Assembly: GCF_002114285.1 (NCBI RefSeq)
Contig: NZ_NEDJ01000004.1
Location: 37,326-101,325 of the forward strand
From: Halorubrum ezzemoulense DSM 17463
Lineage (GTDB): Archaea > Halobacteriota > Halobacteria > Halobacteriales > Haloferacaceae
Reading direction: 5' to 3'
Length of the DNA: 64,000 nt
Shown here: piece by piece, positions 1-9,251 of the stretch
Position numbering within the stretch: the stretch's first letter is position 1
Layout: the number at the start of each line of letters is the position of its first letter
The notes under the pieces: model-generated
What the model was told of the DNA's origin: nothing
Database searches by the model: none
What the model saw: the letters and a program-made list of their open reading frames with translations, nothing else
Program-made: the position numbers and the translations under genes

Positions 1-1
1 C

Positions 2-367
2 CCATTCGGCCAGTTCGAGGGGTCGGATCACCAGCGCCGCCCAGAACATTACAAGCGCGGACTCGTGGAGTTCATCGAGACTTACACGCGACGGACATCG
101 ACGCAACCGTCCGCTGACACCAGCACCGCACCGCGGTTCGTCGAGCAGTTCCGGCGTTGGTATGACGGACATTCGACCCGATCACCACCGTCGCGATTGC
201 GCGTTGCTGATCAGATAGATCAGCTCCGGGGGCGCAGCGAGATCACCGACGCCGGGGCATTGACCCGCCATTCGTGGTGGACCCCGGCTGACTCGCTCCC
301 GCTCGCACTCGCACACGGCCACGCTGACGACACAATCGTCGCAGCTGACCACCCGAACACAAACTAA
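2..367 (+). CDS. hypothetical protein, C-terminal part, cut by the window edge
   Basis: The frame is open from the first complete codon to a TAA at 365-367, so this is the last 121 codons of a gene that begins outside the window. An internal GTG at 65 could be taken for a start, but the residues before it (GQFEGSDHQRRPEHYKRG) read as ordinary protein, so the longer reading is preferred. The tail is rich in Asp, Thr and His. It stands 7 bases before the next small gene and probably belongs to the same transcript. I do not recognise a family. Confidence 0.5.
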   Translation, partial: PFGQFEGSDHQRRPEHYKRGLVEFIETYTRRTSTQPSADTSTAPRFVEQFRRWYDGHSTRSPPSRLRVADQIDQLRGRSEITDAGALTRHSWWTPADSLPLALAHGHADDTIVAADHPNTN

Positions 368-374
368 CCACTTC

Positions 375-572
375 ATGAACAACACTGAACTCGAATTGAT
401 CGATCTGCTAAGCGGGAGTCACCACAGCCTATCACGGCTGGGGGGGCTCCACGCTCTGCGGACATCAGTAGCACGACGTATCGTCCCCGATCGGCGGCAC
501 AGCTATCAGGCGTTGCTGTGCCTATCTGTGCTTGCCGTCGTGATACCGACGCAGGAATCCACCATCAGATAA
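375..572 (+). CDS. small hypothetical protein coupled to the large gene downstream
   Basis: A 65-residue frame starts 7 bases after the previous stop. Its TAA (570-572) overlaps the ATG of the next gene as TAATG. It begins MNNTELELIDLLSG, which could form a short helix, and has a hydrophobic stretch near the C-terminus (LLCLSVLAVVIP). No domain is recognised. Support comes only from position and the stop-start overlap. It could also be an untranslated stretch. Confidence 0.35.
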   Translation: MNNTELELIDLLSGSHHSLSRLGGLHALRTSVARRIVPDRRHSYQALLCLSVLAVVIPTQESTIR

Positions 573-2938
573 TGCAACGAAACCCCAGCAGCCGACTGTA
601 TGTTGATAAAAACGGGAATCTTCGGGCGTATCGGCTTGATGCCGTTCGACTGATCTTCCCTGGGATTGCCGACGATACCGACGAGCGGCGCCTCGATGGC
701 CTGCTGCCGTTGGACGATGTCGCCGAAGATATTCTTGACGAGTACGGGATCGACCTGCTTGAGTTGTTGACGTGGCCCGGGAAAGCCCAGCAGGAGTATT
801 TCCTGATCGGCCACAGTAGCCAGGGCAGAGCAGACTCCCGACTTAAGAATCCGGAGGAATCGGAATCAGACACTACCGATGACGCTGATGTGAGTACCAC
901 GGACACGCAAACGACGCTCTCAGCCGCAACCGACGGTGGCAACGGTGAAGACGATGCCGACAGTGAGGGTGACACTACGGGATCGTCGGACGGAGAGCCC
1001 GACCAACCCGTCTCAGACGGGCGAGACGGAGACCGAGACACGCGGGCTGAGCGCATCAAAGCGATCGTCGACGATCACTACGGTGATAAACTCGGCACTG
1101 AGATCTGTACCGTCGATCTCGGCCCCATCGGGAAGATGCCGGTTCCCACAAGTCGGCTGCTCCAACCGGCAAATCTCTCGATCACGTCGCCAGAGGTCTC
1201 TCGAAAGTCCGCGACGGCTGACCTCGTTCACGACCTCAACGACGAACGGATTTCGTATCTACACCAGAGTCTGCTGGGGCCGGCCGGGAGTTCGGCGCCG
1301 CACGATTATCTCATTACCTCACGACTCGCGCCGTTTGGAACCGGCCACGGGATCGTCACCGAAGACGACCTCACGCGGCATGTTGAGGCGGACAACGACT
1401 ACCGAATCTCCGATTACGTGCCGGGGCCGTCCACAGATAACTGGGGGCTCCCAATCGAGAAACACAAGCGATACGCGAACAAGCAGACCACACACCCGTC
1501 GCAACTCGAACAGCTCGATGAGATGAGCCTCCGCGATGGATCGATCGAAGCACTTGCTGCGGGCGACCCCGAGTTCCGCGCGATGCTTGGTGGGCGCGTC
1601 CATAACGACGATCGCTACGAAGAACTCTTCGGGGCCTACGGCCGGATCCCAATTGAGAAATCCGAACTGAAACACCTCTTCGCCGCCCTCCCCACGTATT
1701 TCGAGGCGAGTTCGTTTGGCCGACTCACGACCATCGATGAACCAGACTTCTCGACGGAGCAACTCGGGAGCCATGCACCCGGTACGCGTCAGTCCTACGG
1801 CACGGATCATCCCGGTGATTCGACAACACTGTCTGACAGCTCTGACGAAGAGTCAGACAGGCACAAAGAGTTGGTCATCGAGCGGATCAAGTTTCTCCTT
1901 CGGCACGGTCACAAGATTATAGCCGTGGATCAGGACGTTATCGAGGTTGACCTCTCAGATCCCGATCCAACCGAGTCACAATATCTGAGCGGCGAGTCTC
2001 GGCCTGATATTGTGAGCAAAAAAGACGGCGAGATTCTCTTTCATGAGATCGAAGTCGAAAACGACTCGAAGCCGGCAGCGCTGCTCACGAATCTCGCACG
2101 GGGCGTCTATCACGATCATCCTGTTCACGTCATCACCGAATCCCAGTCTGAGGCGCAAGGCAAACTGTGGTCGGATCCGCCCACCGCCAAAGATGGTCCT
2201 GTCAGTATGGCATTCAAAGACACTGACGAGAGAGGGACAATCATGTACAACCAACAGAAAGATGTCTCGACTGAAGCGTGCTGGTATCTCTTGCCCCGCG
2301 ATCTCTCCGAATCAACGTGGCGGGTACTACCAACGGATACTGTCCAGTTGGTTGGCAAAGACGGATCCATCCTCGCAGAAGGCGACGCGGAACAGCCGGT
2401 TGAGTCGTACGAGTTCCACACGCCCCGCGTGAAAAAAGACGGCAGCGACTGGGTACTGGAGTCGGCCTCCGGCGAGGAACTTCGCCGGCGACGGAGAAAA
2501 GACGCCGCCACAAGCGGCTACACGTTCGTCTGGAAGCCGCTTATTCCGACGCAGTTCGAGTACCTCGCGAACACGACCGTCGAGTTCCAGTCGGAGAACG
2601 GCTTCACGATCTTCGAGAAGCCCCCGCTGTGGGAGCAACCACAGCAAAACGCGTCAATTCGGTACGAAGATGCTGCGAAAGCATTCGTCGAGTTATTCAC
2701 GATCGAAGACGAAGGCGCCGAGATCCCAATTCCCACGCTTCGCCGGCGGTTCAAAGCCTGGTACACCGAACAGACCGATCTGAAGGAGCCGAATGAGACC
2801 TGGTTCGGGCGCGCACTCCGCGCCTACTTCGAGGTTGACGACGAGGACGATCACAACAAGACCCTCGTCGGTCGGACGTTCCGGTTCTCTGAGGGGCTCG
2901 AGTCACCGGATCTGTCCTTTATCGAGGACGCCGAGTAG
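572..2938 (+). CDS. large accessory-element protein with nuclease-like segment and primase-like C-terminus
   Basis: The product is 788 aa. I chose ATG 572 rather than the in-frame ATG at 518 because 572 overlaps the upstream stop (TAATG) and the 18 extra residues are Cys/Arg-rich and unlike the rest. After a short N-terminal domain comes a very acidic, Ser/Thr/Asp linker (about residues 90-155). Around residues 480-530 the pattern RPDIVS...ILFHEIEVEND resembles the core of a PD-(D/E)xK nuclease-like fold. The last 80 residues (RRRFKAWYTEQ...WFGRAL) resemble the small C-terminal helical domain of plasmid and virus primases. Both assignments are inference. The context suggests a replication or mobilisation protein of an integrated element, but the function is unknown. 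Confidence 0.6.
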   Translation: MQRNPSSRLYVDKNGNLRAYRLDAVRLIFPGIADDTDERRLDGLLPLDDVAEDILDEYGIDLLELLTWPGKAQQEYFLIGHSSQGRADSRLKNPEESESDTTDDADVSTTDTQTTLSAATDGGNGEDDADSEGDTTGSSDGEPDQPVSDGRDGDRDTRAERIKAIVDDHYGDKLGTEICTVDLGPIGKMPVPTSRLLQPANLSITSPEVSRKSATADLVHDLNDERISYLHQSLLGPAGSSAPHDYLITSRLAPFGTGHGIVTEDDLTRHVEADNDYRISDYVPGPSTDNWGLPIEKHKRYANKQTTHPSQLEQLDEMSLRDGSIEALAAGDPEFRAMLGGRVHNDDRYEELFGAYGRIPIEKSELKHLFAALPTYFEASSFGRLTTIDEPDFSTEQLGSHAPGTRQSYGTDHPGDSTTLSDSSDEESDRHKELVIERIKFLLRHGHKIIAVDQDVIEVDLSDPDPTESQYLSGESRPDIVSKKDGEILFHEIEVENDSKPAALLTNLARGVYHDHPVHVITESQSEAQGKLWSDPPTAKDGPVSMAFKDTDERGTIMYNQQKDVSTEACWYLLPRDLSESTWRVLPTDTVQLVGKDGSILAEGDAEQPVESYEFHTPRVKKDGSDWVLESASGEELRRRRRKDAATSGYTFVWKPLIPTQFEYLANTTVEFQSENGFTIFEKPPLWEQPQQNASIRYEDAAKAFVELFTIEDEGAEIPIPTLRRRFKAWYTEQTDLKEPNETWFGRALRAYFEVDDEDDHNKTLVGRTFRFSEGLESPDLSFIEDAE

Positions 2939-2973
2939 AACCACACCGTTTCCGGAACCCTCCGGAAACCCAG

Positions 2974-4130
2974 TCAACGGTGTGGGGCGCGCTCTAGGAT
3001 ATCGAAGATGTCGACTGCTTTGTACTCCCGGTTGCGCTGTTGGCCAGTTACCTCGATAATCAAGCCCTCTGTTTCGACTTCTTCGATCGAGTTGTAGGCT
3101 GTCTGTCGGCTCACATTAAATCGCTCCGTAATATCGTTCGCAGTGAAGTAGGGAAGCTCGAATAGATTTCACACGAGTTTGTGACTCGTCTTTTGAGCCG
3201 AATATTATGTTTCGTACTCTCGGCGAAGTTCGATCAGCTCGAACGTCCGCTCGTAGGAATTGCGGGCTTGATCTTCAATGCCGTCAATAAAGAACGTAAT
3301 CCAGTCACGCCAGTTGCCCTCTTCGCTGACCGCCCGCATCTTTACAACGTACTCCTGCTTGTTCCGATTGAAATAGGCACTCGGATAGAGATACAGATCG
3401 GACAGATAGCTGGCCTCGAGGAGTTGTAACACGATCAAGATGCGTCCAAGGCGCCCATTGACATCTGACAGGGGTGAATTGTCTCGAAATGGTAATGAGT
3501 GATCGCCAGGTCAACTAACGGGTGATACTCGCCCCCTATCTGAATGTACGCCTCCAGTAAGTCCATTAACTCTGTGACGGTACTTGCTGGCGGCGGGACA
3601 AACGGCGACTGACTTCGGTGTGGTGACGGAATGTGAACGTCGCTATCTCGCCACTCTCCGACAATTTCACCTTCATTCCGGACCCCTTTGAGAAGTGTTT
3701 CATGGAGGGATTTGAGTAGTGCTACCGAGATCGACACTCCGCTTTTGATCGCATCAGCCCCGTCTCTGAGAGCTTGTTCAGCGTTGAGTGCTTGTTGTAA
3801 GTCACGACTTACATTCTCGGTGTCGCCGGACTTGCCTCGTGTGTGATACGCGTACACCTCATCCATATCGACATCTGCGCCTTCAATTTCGGCAGTTTCG
3901 AGAGCCTCGAGGCTGAGAAGCGACGTGTACAACACCGACGAGAAATCGGTTGTTGGACTGACTCCATCAATGCGACCGAGCGGAAACGTCGCGTCCGATA
4001 TCGTCGCTGTGAACTCGTCATCGATCTCGATTGGGGATTAGACGGACAACTTCTCTGGAATGTAGTAGGGACGAGGATGTGACTCCCGGTAGTGTCCCGG
4101 TGCCTCCGAAAGCAAATATTGCGTTCTCAT
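2974..4130 (-). pseudogene. Fic-domain protein, decayed (three in-frame stops and one frameshift)
   Basis: Read from ATG 4130, the frame matches a Fic/DOC enzyme (AMP transferase family): an N-terminal segment, helices with HETLLKGVRNEGE, the motif start HFETIHP, then NGRLGR, and a C-terminal winged helix (FTANDITERFNVSRQTAYNSIEE). TAA at 4038-4040, TAA at 3205-3207 and TGA at 3169-3171 interrupt it. One base is missing near 3467-3472, inside the catalytic HPFx(D)xNGR motif, and moves the second half of the motif to another frame. The residue before the motif Asn is Val where Gly is usual. The full frame would be about 385 aa, normal for archaeal Fic proteins with a C-terminal HTH. It cannot give an active enzyme. 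Confidence 0.9.
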
Positions 4131-4365
4131 TTTGAATTAGATTTTGTGTGACGTGTCTTAATCATACTATTTATAAACTAGTTTGAATAGTGGGTGCCAT
4201 ATCTGACACTAAGTGTAACGGGCCGTCGCTCCGCTAGCCCGTACAGGTCACAGGGTCCGATCGTATCCGCTTCCAGTAGTCGTGGAATCGCAGTCTAACG
4301 ATACTCCTGAGCGATCAAAGTACCATGCTAGGATTCACGGATCTGTACTATAAAACCCAACATGT
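4131..4365. other. intergenic region with promoter-like AT-rich block
   Basis: There is no gene here. An AT-rich stretch around 4165-4182 (ATTTATAAAC) could serve as TATA box for the leftward Fic gene. Near 4217-4244 ACGGGC and GCCCGT form a short imperfect hairpin. A TATAAAAC block at 4350-4357 lies close to the next start. Confidence 0.3.
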
Positions 4366-4713
4366 ATGAGCGAATCTAATGATCACACCCCATTCCCGGT
4401 CCTTCCTGATACGGACGAGTATACAGTCCTCAGCTTTCTCGTCCGATACAGCGGTGAGCGCTTTACTCCACCTGAGATCGTCGAGCAGACGACTGTTAGT
4501 GAACGAGAAATTTCCGAAACGATGGAGTACTTACTCGAACACCAACTCATCTGCCACTCTGCGGAGACCTACTACGTCGATCCAGATCAAGGACCTGAAC
4601 TCAAACGCAGACTCAAATCAATTGATGCTGTGGTACGTCTGTTTGAATATACACCCGATGATGATATCTATAGTGAAGGAGGGTGGGAGGACCAAGTGGA
4701 ATCGATACTGTAG
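4366..4713 (+). CDS. winged-helix (MarR-like) regulator
   Basis: This 115-aa protein has an N-terminal winged helix (about residues 18-70: YTVLSFLVRYSGERFTPPEIVEQTTVSEREISETMEYLLEHQLI) and an acidic C-terminus. Haloarchaeal proteins of this type often sit just before a MazF/PemK-like toxin and are taken as its antitoxin. I could not read such a toxin downstream (4714-4857 has stops in all frames), so the partner seems lost or absent. It probably acts as a DNA-binding regulator. The target is unknown. Confidence 0.7.
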   Translation: MSESNDHTPFPVLPDTDEYTVLSFLVRYSGERFTPPEIVEQTTVSEREISETMEYLLEHQLICHSAETYYVDPDQGPELKRRLKSIDAVVRLFEYTPDDDIYSEGGWEDQVESIL

Positions 4714-4857
4714 TATATTCGGTTCCTCAGCGAAAAGACCCAGATCTAGAGCCCGAGAGTGGAGATCGCACGAGGCATTTTTGAGTCACCGCAGTCGTAC
4801 TGGTTTCGAACACGGTAGTTTGGTCAGCCACCGTGATCAGTACATTCAGCTTCCCGT

Positions 4858-5148
4858 TCAGGCCGTGTCGTGATCTCCCGTCTCTTCGTCGAGATACCGC
4901 CAATCTTCAGTGTCCAAACGACCTTCGAGATACGCCTCGCCGTCTTCAGTGATCACATAGACCCCATTTCCAAGATGATCGACTAATCCCTCTTCAGCTA
5001 ATTTCTTACATCTCCGATCCACTTGTTGACGTGAATATCGGATTGGACCTTCTCGCTTCATCTTGGTGGGTGACCCAGATTTATGCTCAGATAGATACTC
5101 TAGAATACGGTCATCTGCCGCAGTCATCCAACTACCCGCATATCTCAT
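4858..5148 (-). CDS. small winged-helix repressor of the halovirus phiH1-repressor type
   Basis: The 96-aa product begins MRYAGSWMTAADDRILEYLSE and continues with IRYSRQQVDRRCKKLAEEGLVDHLGNGVYVITEDGEAYLEG, a wHTH pattern very common in haloarchaeal mobile elements. A longer frame reaches 5193, but an AT-rich TATA-like box at 5171-5180 centred 28 bases before ATG 5148 supports the shorter start and a leaderless transcript. The conserved MRYAGSWM start also matches family usage. It is probably a repressor left by an integrated element. Confidence 0.8.
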   Translation of the reverse strand: MRYAGSWMTAADDRILEYLSEHKSGSPTKMKREGPIRYSRQQVDRRCKKLAEEGLVDHLGNGVYVITEDGEAYLEGRLDTEDWRYLDEETGDHDTA

Positions 5149-5170
5149 AGGTCTCTCTGTTGTTCCAAGG

Positions 5171-5180
5171 TCTATATTAC
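5171..5180 (-). promoter_or_regulatory. TATA-like box for the phiH1-type repressor
   Basis: On the minus strand the box reads GTAATATAGA and is centred about 28 bases before the ATG at 5148, the spacing expected for a leaderless haloarchaeal transcript. Confidence 0.45.
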
Positions 5181-5343
5181 GGTCGGATCGCACTCTTGAG
5201 TATTGGTGGCTACTAGAATTGTCGCCGTCATATTAATAAGACAAGAGCGTATGTGATTAATCACGGAACCCAAGTGACGAATCTTCGGCTCGTGAGAAAG
5301 TGTAGAAACCCCGACCGCGGTGCTCCAACACCCGGCCGGGACG

Positions 5344-5367
5344 GGTTCTGTGCAGTAACACAGAACC
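5344..5367. promoter_or_regulatory. perfect palindrome abutting the start codon (putative operator)
   Basis: GGTTCTGTG, a six-base spacer (CAGTAA) and CACAGAACC form a perfect 9-bp inverted repeat whose last base directly precedes the ATG at 5368. The position at the head of a five-gene coupled operon suggests an operator for an element-encoded repressor. An RNA hairpin blocking the start is another option. Confidence 0.55.
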
Positions 5368-5559
5368 ATGCTAACGCTGGCAACTGCGGGGCTTAAGCCC
5401 TGCGAGACGACTGACGGATCGAACAGCAACAGCACCACCTGTCGCCGTTGTACAAACACCGCTGATGGGTACGACGCTGTCGTCGATGGCCCACTCTGTA
5501 CGACATGCGCTGAAACACGCAGTGTCGACGAAGAGACCGTGGAGGGGGACGATGCCTAA
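5368..5559 (+). CDS. small zinc-finger-like protein, first gene of a coupled operon
   Basis: The 63-aa product has two CxxC pairs (CRRC and CTTC) about 20 residues apart, typical of small haloarchaeal zinc-ribbon proteins that bind nucleic acid or proteins. A perfect palindrome stands directly before its ATG. Its stop overlaps the next start by 8 bases (ATG at 5552, TAA at 5557-5559), so the two are translated together. It is the first of five genes joined by stop-start overlaps. The specific role is unknown. Confidence 0.65.
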   Translation: MLTLATAGLKPCETTDGSNSNSTTCRRCTNTADGYDAVVDGPLCTTCAETRSVDEETVEGDDA

Positions 5560-5878
5560 CTCCCACGCCGAAAGCGACACCGCACATCCACTCGCCGGTC
5601 TCTCAGCCACCCACCGCGACCTGCTCTGGCTACTCTCACAGACTGGCCCGAGTGAACTCCCTCCACTCCGGCAAGCACTCGCCGACTACTACACCGACGG
5701 TATCGATCGAACCCACTGCTGTGACACACTTGAGGCTCTCAGAGAACGCGACCTCATTGCCAAACAGACCTACGACACCACCACGTACCGGCTCACCGAG
5801 TCGGCTCGACGCGCACTGTCTGCCCGGCAAGCGTGGCAGGCTGGCAATCTTTCCACCACGGAGAAGGAGGACGAATGA
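5552..5878 (+). CDS. small winged-helix protein
   Basis: The 108-aa product starts MPNSHAESD. The ATG at 5552 overlaps the upstream stop, which settles the start against longer readings. Residues 18-95 (LSATHRDLLWLLSQTG...LRQALADYYTDGIDRTHCCDTLEALRERDLIAKQTYDTTTYRLTESARRAL) look like a winged helix with a C-terminal wing. It is probably a transcription regulator of the element. Its stop overlaps the next start as ATGA. Confidence 0.65.
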   Translation: MPNSHAESDTAHPLAGLSATHRDLLWLLSQTGPSELPPLRQALADYYTDGIDRTHCCDTLEALRERDLIAKQTYDTTTYRLTESARRALSARQAWQAGNLSTTEKEDE

Positions 5879-6354
5879 CGCGGCCCACCGCCGACAGGAC
5901 AGTCGCAGATCGCCAGCAACTCGCACGCATCTCACTCGATACCGACAACCTGATCTGCCAAGTGTGCGGGCAACCGCTTCAGGAGGGTGCCGACGTCACC
6001 GCCTACGCCTACCGAGCGGCAGGTGACCCCGCGTACGAAATCGGCTACGTCATGTGCGGAGGCGACGGTCACGAACATCCGACCGTCTTCACCCGCGGGG
6101 TTCGCGAGGAGGTTCTCATAGGTCACATCGGAACCTGTGCTGACGTGCGTACCCAGTCGACGACGTACATCCTCCTCGATCCAACCGTTGTCGTCAGGAG
6201 TCCGGCAAGGAGCTCGGAGCCGCACGTCCAGTCGGCCGCTCCAACACCCCGCACCCCAATCCACCCACCACAGCAGGAGCCAACGCCGTTGCTTACTGCC
6301 GTTCGCGAGCACGCCCGCTCTGATGGTGGTACGCCACGTGGAGGATCGGAATGA
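5875..6354 (+). CDS. hypothetical protein with a Cys-rich N-terminal half
   Basis: The 159-aa product starts at ATG 5875, in an ATGA overlap with the previous gene. It contains CQVC near residue 29 and further Cys and His residues (MCGGDGHEH, then GTC), which could bind zinc. The last 60 residues are Pro/Thr/Ser-rich and probably unstructured. Its TGA overlaps the ATG of the large decayed gene at 6351. No family is recognised, but the gene order of zinc finger, wHTH, Cys-rich protein and very long protein is that of a haloarchaeal integrative element. Confidence 0.6.
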   Translation: MTRPTADRTVADRQQLARISLDTDNLICQVCGQPLQEGADVTAYAYRAAGDPAYEIGYVMCGGDGHEHPTVFTRGVREEVLIGHIGTCADVRTQSTTYILLDPTVVVRSPARSSEPHVQSAAPTPRTPIHPPQQEPTPLLTAVREHARSDGGTPRGGSE

Positions 6355-9251
6355 TCCTGGCCGCTGTCGCCCACCAGCACATTCGTCGGTGATCGCTCGT
6401 GGGACCACGCCAGCCTGCGGGTCGTGAGCGGGGGATCCGGCTCATTAGCCATGAGACGGAGCGTTCCACCGAGGGACCCGTCTGTTCAGCGGTCTCGCCG
6501 CGGCTGACCGAGTGGGTTCCACAGCTACTCAGTGAGCTCCACCCGCACACCGAACGGACGATCCGTACCTCCGCTACCGACACAGATCCGTGACGCGCAA
6601 GTACACAAATCCTCTCGGAAAACTGCCCAGCGTGGCAGGATCTCGACCAGCCGTGGACCGATGATGTCGCCGAAGCCGTCGCGTACACCCGCGCGGTCAC
6701 GGCACTCGCGCTCACCTATGAGGATGACCCCGTCAAGGAATGCTCATCGCATCACCGCCACCGACATGACGAGCTGGCTGACACCGTCACCACCATCGGG
6801 ACGGGCCGTGGCCCAGTCAATGCCGGTCTCGGCGCACTCGCGAAGGGACCGGTCGCAGTACACCGCGAACTCGCCGACCAGCCTCGCGTCCTCACACTCT
6901 TGTTGGACGGCGAGGCGTGGACCACGCTCACGGGTCGACTCACGGGCGTCCGCGCAGTCGCGGCGATCACCGTGCTCGCCGACGGATTCAATGTGAGACT
7001 CGTCGCCTCGCCCGCCGTGCGACGACACCTCGCCAAGCGGTATCCTGAGTGGACCGGGATTCACCTCGGTCTTACTGAGCGCCGGGATCGGTCCCTACAG
7101 GGTAGGCGTTCCACGCAGTGTACTCCCACCGAGACCACGGTCGATACGGTTTGGGAGGCGATCTGTGATCTCGATAGCGAGCCGGGAAAACGACGCCTCC
7201 TCAGCAATCTCAAGCGCGCCAACGGTCGAGCCTATCGCGACCTCGCTCACGACGACGCGATCGATATCGCTCACGGCACCGTCAGCCGGTACGTCCTCGA
7301 CCTCGAAGCGCGCGGCCTTGCGACTGTCGACAGTCGCGGCCAGCACAACACCGTCCGGCTCACCGATCTGGGCCACTTGGCCGTCCAAGAGTGCCTCGAC
7401 GGCGACTCTGCCCTCGTTCACCCGAATCAGCCTCGACTCGATGGGGGTCTTACTGTAACCCCTCACGAACTCACAAGTACAGTGTCGTCCCACCGGAGGG
7501 GACCAGAAGTGACTCCCAGTAGCGACGAGTGGCTGGCGACGACCGGCGACCCAGACGCGGACGCTGACTACGTCCAGTAGCTCACCGGCCCGGAGCGCAC
7601 CTGCGACCACCGGCTTCACGAGCGATTCGCCACCGTCGCCACCGACGACGCGCTCACGCTCGTCGACGACCAGCCGCACTCGTTCGACGACGGCCGTGTC
7701 GCGTACCTCAGTCACAGAAACGGTGAGACGCTCATCGTCCTCTAGTGGGGCGGGCCCCTCGCCACTTTGGGACGTCTCGCGGGCACCTTACTGGGCGAGA
7801 AGGCACTCTCGACAATTCTGACGCCCTCGCGACTCGGCCACGAATTCGACGCGATCGATGAAGGCACCCACGAGTATCCCACCGACCGCATCCTCCGCCG
7901 GGGCCACCAAGTCGGGTGGTACAGCGACGAGGAAACCACCTACGGGGCGTGGCGCGGTCGGATCACGACCGTTCGCGACCGCCTCCTTGAACGAGTCGCC
8001 GCGCTCATAGGGAGTGATGACACCGCCGCGCGCAGCGAACTGTTTGAAGATCTCCACAGCCTCATCGCCTCGGCGACGCAGCTGTACCACGCGGTCGGCA
8101 TCGATCTCACAACGACGATCAGGATCCCCGACACCGACGCGCTCGCTCGCAACGAGACTCGGCGTGCGGACCTCTGTGGGTTCCTCGCCAAAACGGCGCC
8201 CAAACAGTCCGTCTACGGGATCCACTCTGGGTACCGGATGCTGTTCGAAGACCGGCCCGCAAAGCTGTGCCGGCGGCTCCCCTCCGAAATCGATCGCAAC
8301 GCGACGATGGATCTCACGATGTCGTGGGTGCTCACCGGTCCGACGGTCACTGAGCTCCGCGACGAGATCGCTGACACCCTCTCGACAGAGCTCACGACGG
8401 TCCGCGAGTCGATCGCCGATGGCACCGAAGCCGCACCGACTCTCGAGATTCCGGTCGTCGACGGGATGACCTACCCCGCCATCCGGCGGGTGATCGACGA
8501 AATTGCGATGAGCCACAGTGTTCAGTAGACCGCCCGCGAGCGCCAGCGGCTAGTTCGGGTGTGTCTGCGCTCGTTCGGCCTGTCGGACACGACCCCAAGA
8601 GCGTGTCCGTACGACGTTGTAGCGAGCCTCCTGCGAGCGCTGAACGAGTCTCGGACGCCGATGTGTCTCGACGTGGAACGGGCGGCGGCCACGCTCCCGC
8701 CCACGCGCTTCCGGCCCGATCTCACGCCGACGGCCACCACCCTGTACGCCGCCCTGCTTCGCGCCGGCCGGCCGCTCGGTCGGACCGACCTGATCGAGCG
8801 AGCCGGCATCTCGGCGAATAGCTACGATCGCCGTCTGAGTGCCGTCCGCAATCTCGGTCGAGTGGTTGCCGTCCAGGTGGATGGCCACCGCCGGTGGAGC
8901 ACCGGCGACGCGGCGCCAGCGCCGGTCGGTCACTCACGCTCCACCAGCAAGGGGTTCATACAGGGCAGGGGCAGCTCCACCTCGAAGCCGCTGGTGCCGT
9001 CTCGGCGGCCAGCTACTCTTGTGGAAGTCCGTGGTGTTCAGACGGAGCTCCAGCCACGAAGGCATACGTCGCTTCCGGCGGGTCAAAACTGGCACCCATG
9101 GGCAGTCGCGAGCGTTCACCCCGACCAGCCGTCGCGAGTCGCACAGATCGCTCACCACTCCCTCGAACATCCAATGACGAACCCACCCACCTCGACGACA
9201 GTCGCATCGACGACAAACGCACAGCCGACGACGAGCGAGGATCCGCAATGA
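6351..9251 (+). pseudogene. 966-codon element gene with five in-frame stop codons and no frameshift
   Basis: ATG 6351 overlaps the upstream stop (ATGA) and the terminal TGA 9249-9251 overlaps the next ATG (9248), so both ends of the gene are fixed. Between them one frame reads as coherent protein but is broken by TGA 6390, TGA 6591, TAG 7578, TAG 7743 and TAG 8526. Visible parts include HHRHRHDELADTV, DGEAWTTLTGRL, a winged-helix-like stretch (HGTVSRYVLDLEARGLATVDSRG), LTTTIRIPDTDAL, and a second HTH near the end (LIERAGISANSYDRRLSAVRNLGRV). I believe intact relatives about 900-1000 aa long occur in haloarchaeal integrative elements, from memory only. The function is unknown. Without suppression only fragments would be made. 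Confidence 0.85.

Noticed and set aside
4714..4857. A MazF/PemK-type toxin after the winged-helix gene at 4366
   Set aside because: All frames have stops, and no toxin motif could be read.
7578..8528. TAG codons as pyrrolysine sites
   Set aside because: Pyrrolysine is confined to organisms with the Pyl machinery, not known to me in haloarchaea. TGA codons also interrupt the same gene, so decay is simpler.
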